Origin: Chitinophaga polysaccharea
GTDB lineage: Bacteria; Bacteroidota; Bacteroidia; Chitinophagales; Chitinophagaceae
DNA length: 64,000 nucleotides
Reading direction: 5' to 3'
NCBI RefSeq assembly: GCF_902150045.1
Contig: NZ_CABFVU010000001.1
Span: 806,001-870,000 of the forward strand
Shown here: piece after piece, positions 1 through 10,169 of the stretch
Numbering within the stretch: position 1 is the stretch's first letter
How the letters are laid out: the number at the start of each line of letters is the position of its first letter
Notes under the pieces: model-generated
Database searches by the model: none
What the model was told of the DNA's origin: nothing
The model's input: only the letters and a program-made list of their open reading frames with translations
Made by a program: the position numbers and the translations under genes

Positions 1-654
1 CGCCAGCTGCCTGCCCAGAAAATACCGGTTAATAAATACGGGCTCGCCGTTCTGGGCACTAAACAACAATATACACAGCTGGTAAAAGCCGACAGCAACC
101 AGCAACTGGTAAATCTTGAAAAGTATATCCCGGGTATTAAAAAAGATGTGCGTTACGCTACCACGAATAATTTCACCAAACAGCAATTATACACCAACAC
201 CGCAATTTACCTCCGCCTGCCTGCGGCCAAAGCATTAAAAGCAGTGCAGGAATCGCTGCGGAAAAAAGGATATGGCCTCCTTATTTACGATGCCTATCGT
301 CCTTATCATGTAACGGAAGCAATGTTTAAAATAGTTCCCAACGACCTGTATGCTGCCGATCCCCGCAAAGGGTCGGGACATAACCGCGGCGTAGCCATAG
401 ATCTCAGTATGGTTAACCTCAAAACAAACAAGCCCGTGGCTATGCCTACGGACTTCGACGATTTTACCATGAAAGCACATGAGAACTACTCCCCTCCGGA
501 CCCCACAGTGGCGGCTAACCGCAAATTGCTGAGAGATACCATGCGGCAACACGGCTTTAAAGGAAGCTCTACAGAATGGTGGCACTTCTATCTCCCTGAT
601 TATAAAAAATACCCGCTGATGGATATTCCCTTTGCAGATTTTGTCCTGGAATAA
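1..654 (+). CDS. D-alanyl-D-alanine dipeptidase, VanX/DdpX family (5' truncated by window edge)
   Basis: The frame is open from base 1, so the start lies outside the window; the GTG at 148 is internal. The visible 217 residues contain the VanX-type zinc and catalytic motifs: SGHNRGVAIDLS (His and Asp zinc ligands) and EWWHF near the C-terminus (catalytic Glu plus third ligand His), preceded by YDAYRP. The family hydrolyses D-Ala-D-Ala, either recycling it from peptidoglycan or, in vancomycin-resistant organisms, removing the drug target. No vanH or vanA homologue is visible, so a peptidoglycan recycling role is more likely than resistance. Family assignment is firm; export cannot be judged because the N-terminus is missing. 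Confidence 0.9.
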   Translation, partial: RQLPAQKIPVNKYGLAVLGTKQQYTQLVKADSNQQLVNLEKYIPGIKKDVRYATTNNFTKQQLYTNTAIYLRLPAAKALKAVQESLRKKGYGLLIYDAYRPYHVTEAMFKIVPNDLYAADPRKGSGHNRGVAIDLSMVNLKTNKPVAMPTDFDDFTMKAHENYSPPDPTVAANRKLLRDTMRQHGFKGSSTEWWHFYLPDYKKYPLMDIPFADFVLE

Positions 655-680
655 AACAATACCCGCATCGCCGGAGGCGA

Positions 681-1070
681 TCAGGGGATTGTTATCGTAT
701 CCACGCGGTTGGCAATTCCGTCCCACTTCAGGTAATAGGTACCATTACCGGGAGGAACAAAAGAATAGGTTTTTGTTTGCGTAATAAATGCCTGGGTACA
801 GATGGTACAGGTATTAAAAAGATATTCCGCTTTCAATACCACGGTATCCCTGTTTTTGGAAGCCACTATTTTATTAATGGAGTAACAAGAATTATTAAAA
901 ATGCAGCTTACATCATAAAAAACACCATTCTGCCCACTCGCATTACCAGAGCTTTTCCCGAGGTATTTCGCCCCCTGAACGGGCACCCATCCGTATTGAG
1001 AGCAATTATCCGCTTCTTTGCTGCAGGCGGCAAAAAATAAAATAACCAGGAGTAAGGGAATTGTTTTCAT
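681..1070 (-). CDS. Small hypothetical lipoprotein
   Basis: A 129-residue product begins with a typical lipoprotein signal (basic MKT, hydrophobic stretch, FFAAC lipobox with Cys16, then SKEAD). The mature part has several Cys residues (including CSQYG and CTIC) that could form disulfides. I do not recognise the family. It is convergent with the dipeptidase upstream (26-bp gap). It is read as real because signal peptide and lipobox are in frame and no other frame is better. Confidence 0.65.
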   Translation of the reverse strand: MKTIPLLLVILFFAACSKEADNCSQYGWVPVQGAKYLGKSSGNASGQNGVFYDVSCIFNNSCYSINKIVASKNRDTVVLKAEYLFNTCTICTQAFITQTKTYSFVPPGNGTYYLKWDGIANRVDTITIP

Positions 1071-1121
1071 CAGGGTTTATTTCACGCCTGTAAAACGGGG
1101 AGAGCAAAGCAAAGGTTACAG

Positions 1122-1320
1122 CGCGGATTTTGTCTTGGAACACTGATTACGCTAATTTTGATGATTAGTTTGATTTTTACTTTTTGAATTTTATAAATAG
1201 TTAAGGGAGATATAGGCGGGTATATTCGCGTATATCTCCCTCATTTATCATAAAACGCTAAAAAGATATCAATGTAATCATCAAAATTAGCGTAATCAGT
1301 GTTCCAAGACAAAATCCGCG
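1122..1320. repeat. Palindromic interspersed element, copy A
   Basis: The arms at 1122-1167 and 1275-1320 are perfect 46-bp inverted complements beginning CGCGGATTTTGTCTTGGAAC. In the middle, GGGAGATATA (1205-1214) faces TATATCTCCC (1231-1240). The right arm ends 6 bp from the leuA stop codon. The outer arms contain 9-bp modules of the GATTnnnnT type. Related copies lie at 34.5, 45.3 and 61 kb, and as the ends of the 19.7-25.5 kb island. It may serve as a terminator for leuA, but mobility or structure-driven origin is equally possible. Confidence 0.9.
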
Positions 1321-1326
1321 GCGATC

Positions 1327-2832
1327 CTAGTATATTTTATTCAGCGCATCTACGTAAGCATGTACGGAAGCGTTCACAATGTCGGTAGAAATACCGAAAC
1401 CATAATACGACTGCCCGTTATGCTTTACCCTCATATTCACTTTACTTACATCTTCACTACCGCCGCGCATGGATTGAATATTGAATTCATCCAGTTCGAT
1501 ATCGTCTTTAATAATATCGTGGATAGCATTGATGGTAGCATTTACCGGGCCGTTACCGGCAGCGCTGGCTTCTTTTTCTTCGCCGTTAATGCGCAGCTTA
1601 ACAGTAGCCATAGGGCGGAGCGGATCACCGCATACCACCTGCAGTAAGGTTACCTTAATAGCATTATCACCATAGGTTTGAGCATCGCCATCACCCATCA
1701 GTTCCAGCAGGTCCGCATCGTTGATTTCCTTTTTGGTATCCGCCATCAGCAGGAAGCGTTGATACACCTCATCGATGTTCACTTTTTCGAGGTTGTATCC
1801 GAGCCTCGACAAATGATGTTTCAGCGCATGGCGGCCGCTGCGGGCGGTGAGGATAATAGAGTTGGAGTTGATGCCTACATCTTCAGGGTTCAGGATCTCG
1901 TAGTTCTCACGGTGTTTCAGCACACCGTCCTGGTGAATACCGGAGCTGTGCGCAAAAGCATTGCGGCCCACAATGGCTTTGTTGGGCTGTACCGGCATGT
2001 GCATCATGGTTTCCACGAGATTGCTGATTTCGTAGATACCTTTTGAATTGATCTGGGTATGATATCCCAGCGCATGATGCGTTTTCAGGATCATGGCCAC
2101 TTCTTCCAGGGAGGTGTTACCGGCGCGCTCACCGATACCATTGATGGTACACTCCACCTGTCGGGCACCGTTGATAACGCCTGCAATGGTATTGGCGGTA
2201 GCCAGACCGAGGTCGTTATGACAGTGAACAGAGATGATGGCCTTATCGATATTGGAAACATTGTCTACAAGGTACTTGATCTTTGCGCCGTACTGGTCGG
2301 GCAGGCAGTAACCGTTGGTATCCGGGATGTTAACGGTGGTAGCACCGGCAGCGATCACCGCTTCGATCATGCGGGCCAGGTATTCATTGTCAGCGCGACC
2401 GGCATCTTCTGCATAAAATTCCACATCATCGGTAAACTTGCGGGCATAGGAAACAGCGGCTACTGCACGCTGTAAAATTTCCTCGCGGGTACTGTTGAAT
2501 TTGTATTTGATATGCATATCGGAAGAACCGATACCAGTATGGATACGCTTACGTTTTGCAAAGCGCAGGGCATCTGCCGCAGCGTCTATATCTTTATTAT
2601 TGGCGCGGGTAAGCGCGCATATTACCGGTTCACTTACAGCTTTGGATATTTCCACCACGCTCTGGAAGTCGCCGGGACTGGAGATGGGGAAACCTGCTTC
2701 AATAATATCTACACCGAGTGCTTCGAGTTTTTTGGCTACTTCAATTTTTTCAACGGTTGTCAGCTGACAGCCAGGGACCTGTTCTCCATCACGCAAGGTG
2801 GTATCAAAGACGTATACACGATTTTTATCCAT
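1327..2832 (-). CDS. leuA: 2-isopropylmalate synthase
   Basis: First committed step of leucine synthesis: condenses acetyl-CoA with 2-oxoisovalerate. The 501-residue length fits the bacterial LeuA1 type. It has the HMGL/DRE-TIM motif [12 protein letters not shown] at residues 10-21, the metal-site [14 protein letters not shown], and a C-terminal LeuA regulatory domain (from about residue 380) that binds leucine for feedback inhibition in this family. It is the last gene of the operon and starts 26 bp after leuB. Citramalate and homocitrate synthases are alternatives in the superfamily, but the neighbours settle leuA. Confidence 0.96.
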   Translation of the reverse strand: MDKNRVYVFDTTLRDGEQVPGCQLTTVEKIEVAKKLEALGVDIIEAGFPISSPGDFQSVVEISKAVSEPVICALTRANNKDIDAAADALRFAKRKRIHTGIGSSDMHIKYKFNSTREEILQRAVAAVSYARKFTDDVEFYAEDAGRADNEYLARMIEAVIAAGATTVNIPDTNGYCLPDQYGAKIKYLVDNVSNIDKAIISVHCHNDLGLATANTIAGVINGARQVECTINGIGERAGNTSLEEVAMILKTHHALGYHTQINSKGIYEISNLVETMMHMPVQPNKAIVGRNAFAHSSGIHQDGVLKHRENYEILNPEDVGINSNSIILTARSGRHALKHHLSRLGYNLEKVNIDEVYQRFLLMADTKKEINDADLLELMGDGDAQTYGDNAIKVTLLQVVCGDPLRPMATVKLRINGEEKEASAAGNGPVNATINAIHDIIKDDIELDEFNIQSMRGGSEDVSKVNMRVKHNGQSYYGFGISTDIVNASVHAYVDALNKIY

Positions 2833-2858
2833 GATAGTGTAATAATTTTATTGAATGA

Positions 2859-3938
2859 TTAATTCAGATTCTCTAATACTTTGGCGCCCATAGCGTCGGT
2901 GCCCATAATGAAATCGTTCACCGTATGTTTGTTGGCGATATCCATTGTTCTGTAGCCTTGTCTGAGCGTAGCTTCCACCGCCTTGATCACGCGTTGTGAT
3001 TCTGTTTTCAGGCCAAAGGAAATATCCAGCATAAGGGCGGCAGATAAGATAGACGCCAGCGGATTGGCAATGCCTTTACCGGCGATGTCATGCGCAGATC
3101 CGTGGATGGGCTCATAAAAACCGGTGCTGTCCCCCACAGAGGCGGATGCCAGCATCCCCATTGAACCGGCGATCTGTGACGCTTCATCGGTAAGGATATC
3201 GCCAAACAGGTTACCTGTAACTACCACATCAAAGCGTTTCGGATCTTTGATGAGCTGCATGGCGGCATTGTCAATGAACATATGTTCTGTTTCCACATCC
3301 GGATATTCTTTTGCCACTTCCTGTACTACTTCCCTCCACAGGCGGCTTGCTTCCAGTACGTTTGCCTTATCCACAGAGCATAGTTTTTTGCGACGGGTGC
3401 GTGCAGCTTCATATGCCTTGCGCGCTATACGCTCCACTTCATAGCGATGATAGATCATCAGGTCGGAAGCCGTGTTACGGTCGGCAGTCCTTACCTTTTC
3501 ACCGAAATATACATCACCGGTGAGCTCCCGGAAAAAGAGAATATCAGAACCACGGAGTATTTCAGGTTTAATACTGGATGCTTCCAGCAGTTCATCAAAT
3601 AACTTTATCGGGCGGAGATTTGCATACAATCCCAGTTCTTTCCTGATCTTCAGCAAACCTTGTTCAGGCCGTACTTTCAGGGTAGGATCGTTATCGTATT
3701 TAGCATGACCGATAGCGCCGAACAGGATAGCATCAGAGTTCCTTGCTTTCTGCAGTGTTTCTTCAGGTAGCGGATCTCCGGTGGCTTCAATGGCTACGTG
3801 GCCCATAATACCTTCTTCAAAGGTAAAAGTGTGATGATAATTTTTGGCTATCGTTGTCAGCACTTTTTGTCCCCATGCCGTCACTTCCTGTCCGATCCCA
3901 TCTCCTGGTATAACTAGTATTTTCTTCTCAACGCCCAT
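2859..3938 (-). CDS. leuB: 3-isopropylmalate dehydrogenase
   Basis: NAD-dependent oxidation and decarboxylation of 3-isopropylmalate to 2-oxoisocaproate. The 359 residues contain IPGDGIGQEV at the start, the substrate-binding region with LRPIKLF, the ELTGDVYFGE loop, and the conserved GSAHDIAGKGIANPLA segment near the NAD site. It sits between leuD and leuA. The 37-bp gap to leuD contains three heptads of the GCTTTnn type (see findings). Confidence 0.96.
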   Translation of the reverse strand: MGVEKKILVIPGDGIGQEVTAWGQKVLTTIAKNYHHTFTFEEGIMGHVAIEATGDPLPEETLQKARNSDAILFGAIGHAKYDNDPTLKVRPEQGLLKIRKELGLYANLRPIKLFDELLEASSIKPEILRGSDILFFRELTGDVYFGEKVRTADRNTASDLMIYHRYEVERIARKAYEAARTRRKKLCSVDKANVLEASRLWREVVQEVAKEYPDVETEHMFIDNAAMQLIKDPKRFDVVVTGNLFGDILTDEASQIAGSMGMLASASVGDSTGFYEPIHGSAHDIAGKGIANPLASILSAALMLDISFGLKTESQRVIKAVEATLRQGYRTMDIANKHTVNDFIMGTDAMGAKVLENLN

Positions 3939-3948
3939 ATATGTTTTT

Positions 3949-3969
3949 AGCTTTTAGTATTTGGCTTTT
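3949..3969. repeat. Heptad (GCTTTnn) repeat in the leuD-leuB gap
   Basis: Three units with period 7 read AGCTTTT, AGTATTT, GGCTTTT. They fill most of the 37-bp intergenic space between leuD and leuB. The same heptad pattern flanks the four-helix-bundle gene in the arginine operon at 58.0 and 58.6 kb. Function unknown. Confidence 0.6.
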
Positions 3970-3975
3970 TGATGG

Positions 3976-4575
3976 TTAGAAATTATATGTTCTTGTGGTT
4001 TCATATTGTTCTATTTCCTTACGGAGGCTCAGCAGGTAGTCGATATCATCATACCCGTTGAGCAGGCATGTTTTTTTGTACTGGTTGATATCAAAATCCT
4101 CCTTTTCTCCGGTACTTACAATTTTTATGAACTGGTTTTCCAGGTCTACTTCCAGCTGTGCTTTAGGATCCGCTTCTATGGCTTTAAAGATACGGTCCAG
4201 GAAGCCTTCTGATACCTGGACAGGCAAAATAAATGTATTAAGGGCGTTATTTTTAAAGATATCTGCAAAGAAACTGCTTACCACTACTTTAAAGCCGGCA
4301 TCTGCAATGGCCCAGGCGGCGTGCTCCCGGGAGGAACCGCAACCAAAGTTTTTACCACCCACCAGGATCTGGCCGCTGTAAACAGGGTTGTTCATTACAA
4401 AATCAGCCTTCGGCGTATTATCGGGGTTATAGCGCCAGTCGCGGAACAGGTTTTCACCAAAGCCTTCGCGGGTAGTGGCTTTCAGGAAGCGCGCCGGGAT
4501 GATCTGGTCTGTATCTATATTTTCGATGGGTACAGGTACCGCAGATGAAACGAGGTGTTGAAATATTTTACTCAT
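3976..4575 (-). CDS. leuD: 3-isopropylmalate dehydratase small subunit
   Basis: Partner of LeuC in isomerising 2- to 3-isopropylmalate through isopropylmaleate. The 199 residues match the usual LeuD size. Visible motifs are [13 protein letters not shown] near residue 22 and the conserved [17 protein letters not shown] swivel-domain loop. In most operons leuC directly precedes leuD; here a methyltransferase gene lies between them, with 14 bp between its stop and the leuD start. Confidence 0.96.
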   Translation of the reverse strand: MSKIFQHLVSSAVPVPIENIDTDQIIPARFLKATTREGFGENLFRDWRYNPDNTPKADFVMNNPVYSGQILVGGKNFGCGSSREHAAWAIADAGFKVVVSSFFADIFKNNALNTFILPVQVSEGFLDRIFKAIEADPKAQLEVDLENQFIKIVSTGEKEDFDINQYKKTCLLNGYDDIDYLLSLRKEIEQYETTRTYNF

Positions 4576-4589
4576 GTTGATTTTCCAGT

Positions 4590-5339
4590 TTAAATTTTTG
4601 TGGCAGCCACCCGCAGGCGCACGTAGTCTGCATACAATTCGCCGTTCTTCATCAGGTGCGGCGCCAGCTCATACTGTACCTGCTGCAGGATGGCGTTCTT
4701 ATCTTTCTCCGGCACACCGGCAAAAAAGTGGGCGCCAAACATTTCCAGCCAGTCGATGATGCCTGTTTCCGGGTTCACCAGTTTCGACGGACGGTCAAAA
4801 AAATGTACCCTGTCTATTTTAAAGCCTTCCTTTTCCAAAAGGGGAATATATTCTGCCGGTGAAGGGAAATACCAGAACGGTTCGTAGGTGTAACCCCGCT
4901 GCTGCATGGCTTTTTCCAGGTAAGTAAGGATCTGCTGCACATTGCCTTTGCCACCCATTTCAATCACCAGCCGTCCGCCCTTTTTCAGTTGTGCGTACAT
5001 GCGGCTGATAGCCTTTTCCTTTTCGCGTACCCAGTGAAGGGTGGCATTGGAAAAGATACCATCGAACAGCTGTGGCAGTGAAAAGGTAGTAGCGTCGGCC
5101 ACTTCAAAGGTAATACCCGGGTAGTGCGCACGGGCGCTTTCTATCATGGCGGCGGAAGCGTCTATTCCTGTTACGGTGGCGCCTTTTTGCGCCAGTTGCG
5201 CCGTAAGCTCTCCTGTACCGCAGCCCAGGTCCAGGATGTTTTCCCCCGACTGTGGCTGTAACCAGTCGATCAGGCTGTTGCCATATTCAAACACGAAGGC
5301 GTGTTTCTCTTTGTATAAATCAGCGTTCCATTGGTCCAT
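4590..5339 (-). CDS. Class I SAM-dependent methyltransferase, trans-aconitate methyltransferase-like, inside the leu operon
   Basis: The 249-residue protein has the SAM-binding motif I ([17 protein letters not shown], from about residue 34), an acidic GIDAS motif II, and the [10 protein letters not shown] segment typical of the trans-aconitate 2-methyltransferase group. No signal peptide is seen, so it is cytosolic. It lies between leuC and leuD with 14-15 bp gaps, so it is co-transcribed. Known biochemistry: yeast Tmt1 methylates both trans-aconitate and 3-isopropylmalate. From that and the context I infer a role in methylating, and so removing, a leucine-pathway or aconitate by-product. The exact substrate is not shown by the sequence. 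Confidence 0.8.
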   Translation of the reverse strand: MDQWNADLYKEKHAFVFEYGNSLIDWLQPQSGENILDLGCGTGELTAQLAQKGATVTGIDASAAMIESARAHYPGITFEVADATTFSLPQLFDGIFSNATLHWVREKEKAISRMYAQLKKGGRLVIEMGGKGNVQQILTYLEKAMQQRGYTYEPFWYFPSPAEYIPLLEKEGFKIDRVHFFDRPSKLVNPETGIIDWLEMFGAHFFAGVPEKDKNAILQQVQYELAPHLMKNGELYADYVRLRVAATKI

Positions 5340-5354
5340 AGCTTCCGGCTTTTA

Positions 5355-6761
5355 TTAACTGTTTACCAGCAATTCCCTTACATCTGTTACTTTACCCGTA
5401 ATGGCTGCAGCCGCCGCGGTGAGCGGGCTGGCCAGGAAGGTCCGGGCATTGGGGCCCTGGCGGCCTTCAAAGTTACGGTTGGAGGTAGAAATGCAGTACA
5501 TACCCGCAGGCACTTTGTCTTCGTTCATGGCCAGGCAGGCGGAGCAGCCTGGTTCGCGCAGCTGGAAACCGGCTTCGGCAAATATTTTATCGATACCTTC
5601 TTCCATCGCCTGGGCTTCTACCTGTTTGGAGCCGGGCACGATCCATACCACCACATCATCGGCTTTATGTTTGCCTTTTACAAAATCTGCTACCAGGCGT
5701 AAGTCTTCAATACGGGAGTTGGTGCAGCTGCCAATGAATACATAATCTATTTTTTTACCCAGCAGTTCAGCCCCGGGTTGCAGGTCCATATATTCCAGCG
5801 ACTTTTTAAAAGAGGGTCTTTCCTTTTCGTCGAGCTGGTCCAGGGCAGGGATGTGGCGGGTAACGCCCATGCCCATACCCGGATTGGTACCATAGGTGAT
5901 CTGCGGCTCTATATCGGCGGCATCAAAGGTGAGTACCTTATCAAATTCGGCATCGCTGTCGGAGTACAGGGTTTTCCAGTATTCGAGGGATTTGTCCCAG
6001 TCCGCTCCTTTGGGAGCAAACTCACGGCCTTTGATATAATCGAAAGTAGTTTCGTCGGGAGCGATCAGTCCCCCGCGGGCGCCCATCTCGATACTCATAT
6101 TACAGATGGTCATACGGGCTTCCATGCTAAGGCTGCGGATAGCTTCCCCTGCATATTCCACGAAGTAACCGGTAGCGCCGGAGGCGGATATTTTGGAGAT
6201 AATATAAAGAATGATGTCTTTAGAAAGTACGCCCTTGCCCAGTTGCCCGTTCACTTCGATCTTCATCCGCTTAGGCTTGTACTGCAAAATGCACTGGGTG
6301 GCCAGCACCTGTTCCACTTCGGAGGTACCGATACCGAAAGCAACCGCGCCAAAAGCACCGTGGGTGCTGGTGTGGCTATCGCCGCAAACGATGGTCATAC
6401 CCGGGAGGGTAATTCCCAGCTCCGGTCCTATTACATGCACTATGCCCTGGAACCGGTGGCCCAGTCCATATAGCTCCACGCCAAACTCGGCTGTATTTTT
6501 AGTGAGCATTTCCACCTGGTGCCGGCTCAATGCTTCTTTAATAGGCTGGTCCTGGTGCAGGGTAGGTACGTTGTGGTCGGCGGTAGCCCTGGTCTTAGCC
6601 GGGCGGAACACCGGGATGCCACGCTTGCGGAGCCCGTCAAATGCCTGGGGGCTCGTTACCTCGTGAATAAAGTGCGTGTTGATATACACGGCATCGGGAT
6701 GCCCCGGCTTGCTCACCACGATGTGGCTGTCCCAGATTTTATCAAATAACGTTTTTCCCAT
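5355..6761 (-). CDS. leuC: 3-isopropylmalate dehydratase large subunit
   Basis: Iron-sulfur aconitase-family subunit, 468 residues as usual. It shows [12 protein letters not shown] at the N-terminus, the [20 protein letters not shown] segment, and the [4Fe-4S] cysteines in [13 protein letters not shown] and in [16 protein letters not shown]. First gene of the leucine operon. A divergent 153-bp gap separates it from the helical protein at 6915; a TAGATTTG box on the minus strand at 6795-6802 is a candidate promoter. Confidence 0.97.
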   Translation of the reverse strand: MGKTLFDKIWDSHIVVSKPGHPDAVYINTHFIHEVTSPQAFDGLRKRGIPVFRPAKTRATADHNVPTLHQDQPIKEALSRHQVEMLTKNTAEFGVELYGLGHRFQGIVHVIGPELGITLPGMTIVCGDSHTSTHGAFGAVAFGIGTSEVEQVLATQCILQYKPKRMKIEVNGQLGKGVLSKDIILYIISKISASGATGYFVEYAGEAIRSLSMEARMTICNMSIEMGARGGLIAPDETTFDYIKGREFAPKGADWDKSLEYWKTLYSDSDAEFDKVLTFDAADIEPQITYGTNPGMGMGVTRHIPALDQLDEKERPSFKKSLEYMDLQPGAELLGKKIDYVFIGSCTNSRIEDLRLVADFVKGKHKADDVVVWIVPGSKQVEAQAMEEGIDKIFAEAGFQLREPGCSACLAMNEDKVPAGMYCISTSNRNFEGRQGPNARTFLASPLTAAAAAITGKVTDVRELLVNS

Positions 6762-6794
6762 CCTTTTGCTTCCTTTTATAATTGTTTATACCTT

Positions 6795-6802
6795 CAAATC
6801 TA
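6795..6802 (-). promoter_or_regulatory. Candidate -7 box of the leu operon promoter
   Basis: Read on the minus strand this is TAGATTTG, an exact fit to the Bacteroidota TAnnTTTG consensus, 34 bp from the leuC start. No convincing TTTG -33 element is seen at the right distance, so the call is tentative. Confidence 0.4.
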
Positions 6803-6914
6803 ATGGTCATTAATTAATTGCCATATCGCTAAATTTGCTTTAATTACAACCTTTAAACACCTCTGATACACATTAAAATACTGTTTATCAATTATTTACA
6901 AGATTTTAATAACG

Positions 6915-8468
6915 ATGCCCAACAGTCAAAGTGATGCATTATTCATATTAATAAAAACCTTAACAAAAGCAGAAAAACGCAATTTTCAGCTCGCGTTCAA
7001 TAAAAACAATACCAAAGAGGACGTACTTTTTATCCAGTTGTTCAACACGCTGGACAAAATGAAGGACTATGATGAAGAGCAGATCCTGAAGAAAATAACC
7101 GATATCAAAAAGCAGCAGCTGTCGAACGTAAAAGCACATCTTTACAAACACCTGTTGTCCAGCCTGCGGCAGTTATATAAACAAAAAGACCCCCTGATCG
7201 ACCTGCGCGAGCAGCTGGATCATGCGCGGGTGCTGTATAATAAAGGACTGTATAACCAGAGCCTGAAAATACTGGCCAAAGCCAAAACCATGGCGCAGGA
7301 ACAGGAAGAGGTAATGCTCACCTATGAAATTGTGGAGTTCGAAAAACTGATTGAGTCACGCCATATCACACGGAGCCTGGAAAACAGGGCGGAGGTGCTG
7401 AGCACGGAGTCCAGGCAAATTGAGCAGCAGCTTACCAATATCAGCCGCCTCTCTACCCTTTCCCTGCGGATGTATGGCCTGTATCTGAAGCTGGGCCATG
7501 CGCGCAACGAGCGCGACGCTGAAATGGTGAAGTCCTTTTTTGAAAGCCAGCTGCCGGCATTGCAGCATGCGCACATGAGCTTTTATGAAAAAGTGTACAT
7601 GTACCAGGCATCAAGCTGGTACTACTATATTTTGCAGGACTTTGTGATGTATTACCGCTACACGCAGAAGTGGGTGGACCTGTTCCGTAAATACCCCTCG
7701 CTGCAGCAAACGGATATGGACCTGTACATCAAAGCACAGCATAACCTGCTCACTGCGCATTTTTATACTTCCAATTTTGAAAAATTCAAGGCGGCGCTGT
7801 GCGACCTGGAAGAATTTATCCGCGACAACCAGGATAATTTCCATGAAAACACCCGTACATCGGCATTTGTATACCTGTACACCGCGAAAATAAACCGTTA
7901 CTTCCTGGAAGGCACATTCAGCCAGGGTTTGGCGATGGTGCCCGAACTGGAAACAGAGATCAGCAAACATACCCTGAAAATAGACCAGCATCGCGTGCTG
8001 GTATTCTACTATAAGATTGCCTGCTTATATTTTGGTAGTGGCGATAACGATAAAGCCATCGTTTATCTTAATAAAATTATCAATTTAAAGATCGGCAACC
8101 TCCGGGCAGATATCCAATGCTTTGCACGTATCCTGCATCTCATTGCTCATTATGAACTGGAGAACTACAGTTTGGTAGAATACCTGATCAAATCTGTTTA
8201 CCATTTCATTTCAAAGCACAAGGATCTTGGCCTGGTGATGGAAGAGATCATGAAATTCCTCCGCCGTTATATTTATGCCAATCCCAAAGCGCTGCGCAAT
8301 GCCTTTGTGGATCTGAAAGACCGGCTGGAACAGATTTCAGAGGATCCGTACGAACGCCGTTCCTTCCTTTACCTGGATATTATTTCCTGGCTGGAAAGCA
8401 AGATTGAAGGCATACCGGTACAGGAAGTGATCCACCGGAAATTTGTGAATAAAGAGAAACGCATTTAA
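6915..8468 (+). CDS. Conserved alpha-helical hypothetical protein
   Basis: A 517-residue product, all helical in appearance, rich in Tyr, Leu, Glu and Lys, with no signal peptide or membrane segment. Repeating helical pairs (for example LDHARVLYNKGLYNQSLKIL at about 101-120) resemble tetratricopeptide-like repeats, so a protein-protein scaffold in the cytoplasm is a reasonable inference. The N-terminus LIKTLTKAEKRNFQLAF is distinctive. I cannot name a function. It is followed 15 bp later by an FMN reductase gene and is probably co-transcribed with it. Confidence 0.7.
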   Translation: MPNSQSDALFILIKTLTKAEKRNFQLAFNKNNTKEDVLFIQLFNTLDKMKDYDEEQILKKITDIKKQQLSNVKAHLYKHLLSSLRQLYKQKDPLIDLREQLDHARVLYNKGLYNQSLKILAKAKTMAQEQEEVMLTYEIVEFEKLIESRHITRSLENRAEVLSTESRQIEQQLTNISRLSTLSLRMYGLYLKLGHARNERDAEMVKSFFESQLPALQHAHMSFYEKVYMYQASSWYYYILQDFVMYYRYTQKWVDLFRKYPSLQQTDMDLYIKAQHNLLTAHFYTSNFEKFKAALCDLEEFIRDNQDNFHENTRTSAFVYLYTAKINRYFLEGTFSQGLAMVPELETEISKHTLKIDQHRVLVFYYKIACLYFGSGDNDKAIVYLNKIINLKIGNLRADIQCFARILHLIAHYELENYSLVEYLIKSVYHFISKHKDLGLVMEEIMKFLRRYIYANPKALRNAFVDLKDRLEQISEDPYERRSFLYLDIISWLESKIEGIPVQEVIHRKFVNKEKRI

Positions 8469-8483
8469 ATAATATACGAGCAT

Positions 8484-9062
8484 ATGTCTGCTGAAAAACA
8501 TTATCATTTTGTTGCCCTCTCCGGCAGTTTACGGAAGGGCTCCTACAACACCATGGCGCTGAAAGCCCTGCAACAACTGGCGCCTTCCAACATTACCGTT
8601 GAACAGGTATTCTTCGACAAGATCCCCATGTACAACGCCGACCTCCATACAGAACAACTGCCGGAAGAAGTGGTACCGCTGGTGCATAAGATAAAGGAAT
8701 CCGATGGGGTGATCATTGTTTCACCGGAGTACAACTACTCTATTCCCGGTGCGCTGAAGAACGCCATAGACGTGGTTTCCAGGCACCCCGACAAGCCTTT
8801 CAGTGAAAAAGCGGTGGCCATTATGGGCGCCTCCCAGGGCCAGATAGGTACCGCCAGGATGCAATATCATTTACGCCAGGTAATGGTGTTCCTGAACGCG
8901 TTTGTGATCAATAAGCCGGAGATCATGATCAGCAGTGCCCAGCATAAGTTTGATGAAAACGGCAACCTCACCGATGAGTTTTATATTAAGCAATTGCCGC
9001 TGCTATTGCAGTCGCTGGCCCGCCTGAGCGATAAAATGGGTCACGAGCCCGATTCTATATAA
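8484..9062 (+). CDS. NADPH-dependent FMN reductase family protein
   Basis: A 192-residue flavodoxin-fold oxidoreductase. The FMN phosphate-binding loop ALSGSLRKGSYNTM is at about residues 11-24, and the SPEYNYSIPGALKNAIDVVSR signature of the YieF/ChrR/azoreductase-like group is at about 82-102. Members reduce FMN, quinones, chromate or azo dyes with NADPH; the physiological substrate cannot be read from sequence. The 3' end overlaps the convergent ABC permease gene by 22 bp. Confidence 0.9.
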   Translation: MSAEKHYHFVALSGSLRKGSYNTMALKALQQLAPSNITVEQVFFDKIPMYNADLHTEQLPEEVVPLVHKIKESDGVIIVSPEYNYSIPGALKNAIDVVSRHPDKPFSEKAVAIMGASQGQIGTARMQYHLRQVMVFLNAFVINKPEIMISSAQHKFDENGNLTDEFYIKQLPLLLQSLARLSDKMGHEPDSI

Positions 9063-10168
9063 GGTTCGTAAGTACGGTATTTTGTAAAGAAGATGATGGC
9101 CGAAGCTGTCTGCAGCAGCAGTACAGCCGGCCATTCATAATGACCAAGCACCATGAACAGCACAATAAAAGAAGTAAGCATGGTATAACGTACATGTACC
9201 TCCGGGTTCATCTTGGGGAAAAACAACATGGTACGGAACAGGATCAATAATGACAATGCCGTGCAGAAAACCGTTATCAGCCCCCATGGCGTTGTTTTCG
9301 CATATGCATTAACACCGATGATGATCATCTCCGGTAAAAAAGTAATGACATACACACCGGTCAGCCGCATGTAATGGGAGAACAAACTAACCGGAAGGTT
9401 CTCCATAAAATTGAGATAGGTATCATCAAATGCGCGGTGATGCACCATCAGCTGCATATGCGTGAGCACACTGATCATAACGCCAAGCTGTAATCCGCGC
9501 AGATCAAAATAACCGCCCCTGTCCATTATCAGGAAGGTAAGCCACAGCACTCCCGCCGACACCAGCTTGGTGCTCACAATACGACGGGAAAAATTTGTAA
9601 ACAGTTCATACAGGAAAAACAATACCGGCGGTTTTGTAAAATGCCGGTTGAGCCACCGTTGCAGGTTACCGGTAAAAAAGATCACATCTGGTTGTTCCAG
9701 CTTCCTTTCATATAACCTTAACGGCCATATGCAGTTGGCAATGTTGATAACTCCGATAATGGCTGCCTGTGTATAATACCCTTGCCGGATGGCAACAACA
9801 AGTGTAATAGCCACATATACCAGTACCGGCATATAAATGGCCGTATGAAGCCGCAGCCAGATCATACGGCGGGCGGATCTGTCTATACTTCCCATGGTAG
9901 GATACAGGAAATCATATCCCTGCAACTGGAATGTTTTCAGTATAAAACCCACGCATTTGAGCGCGTAGGAAGTCCACAGCAGCAGTACCAGGAACAGGAA
10001 GGTATAGTTGCCCAGGAAACCGAGCATCAGTCCTTTGTGATAGGCCAGGAGGTTAGCGCTGTTCACAACCCCGAAGAGCAGGTAAAACAGTACCAGGAAG
10101 AAGCCCGTATTCTGAATATAGAACCGTTGTGTAAATATTTTACCAAGTATAGCGGAGGTAGTACGCAT
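9041..10168 (-). CDS. ABC exporter membrane subunit
   Basis: A 375-residue integral membrane protein with about nine hydrophobic segments (first at about residues 21-40). Its start lies 1 bp from the stop of the ABC ATPase gene upstream, so the two form an exporter-type ABC pair. There is no substrate-binding protein gene. The family is not one I can name beyond a generic ABC-2-like permease; substrate unknown. Confidence 0.7.
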   Translation of the reverse strand: MRTTSAILGKIFTQRFYIQNTGFFLVLFYLLFGVVNSANLLAYHKGLMLGFLGNYTFLFLVLLLWTSYALKCVGFILKTFQLQGYDFLYPTMGSIDRSARRMIWLRLHTAIYMPVLVYVAITLVVAIRQGYYTQAAIIGVINIANCIWPLRLYERKLEQPDVIFFTGNLQRWLNRHFTKPPVLFFLYELFTNFSRRIVSTKLVSAGVLWLTFLIMDRGGYFDLRGLQLGVMISVLTHMQLMVHHRAFDDTYLNFMENLPVSLFSHYMRLTGVYVITFLPEMIIIGVNAYAKTTPWGLITVFCTALSLLILFRTMLFFPKMNPEVHVRYTMLTSFIVLFMVLGHYEWPAVLLLQTASAIIFFTKYRTYEPYIESGS

Positions 10169-10169
10169 G

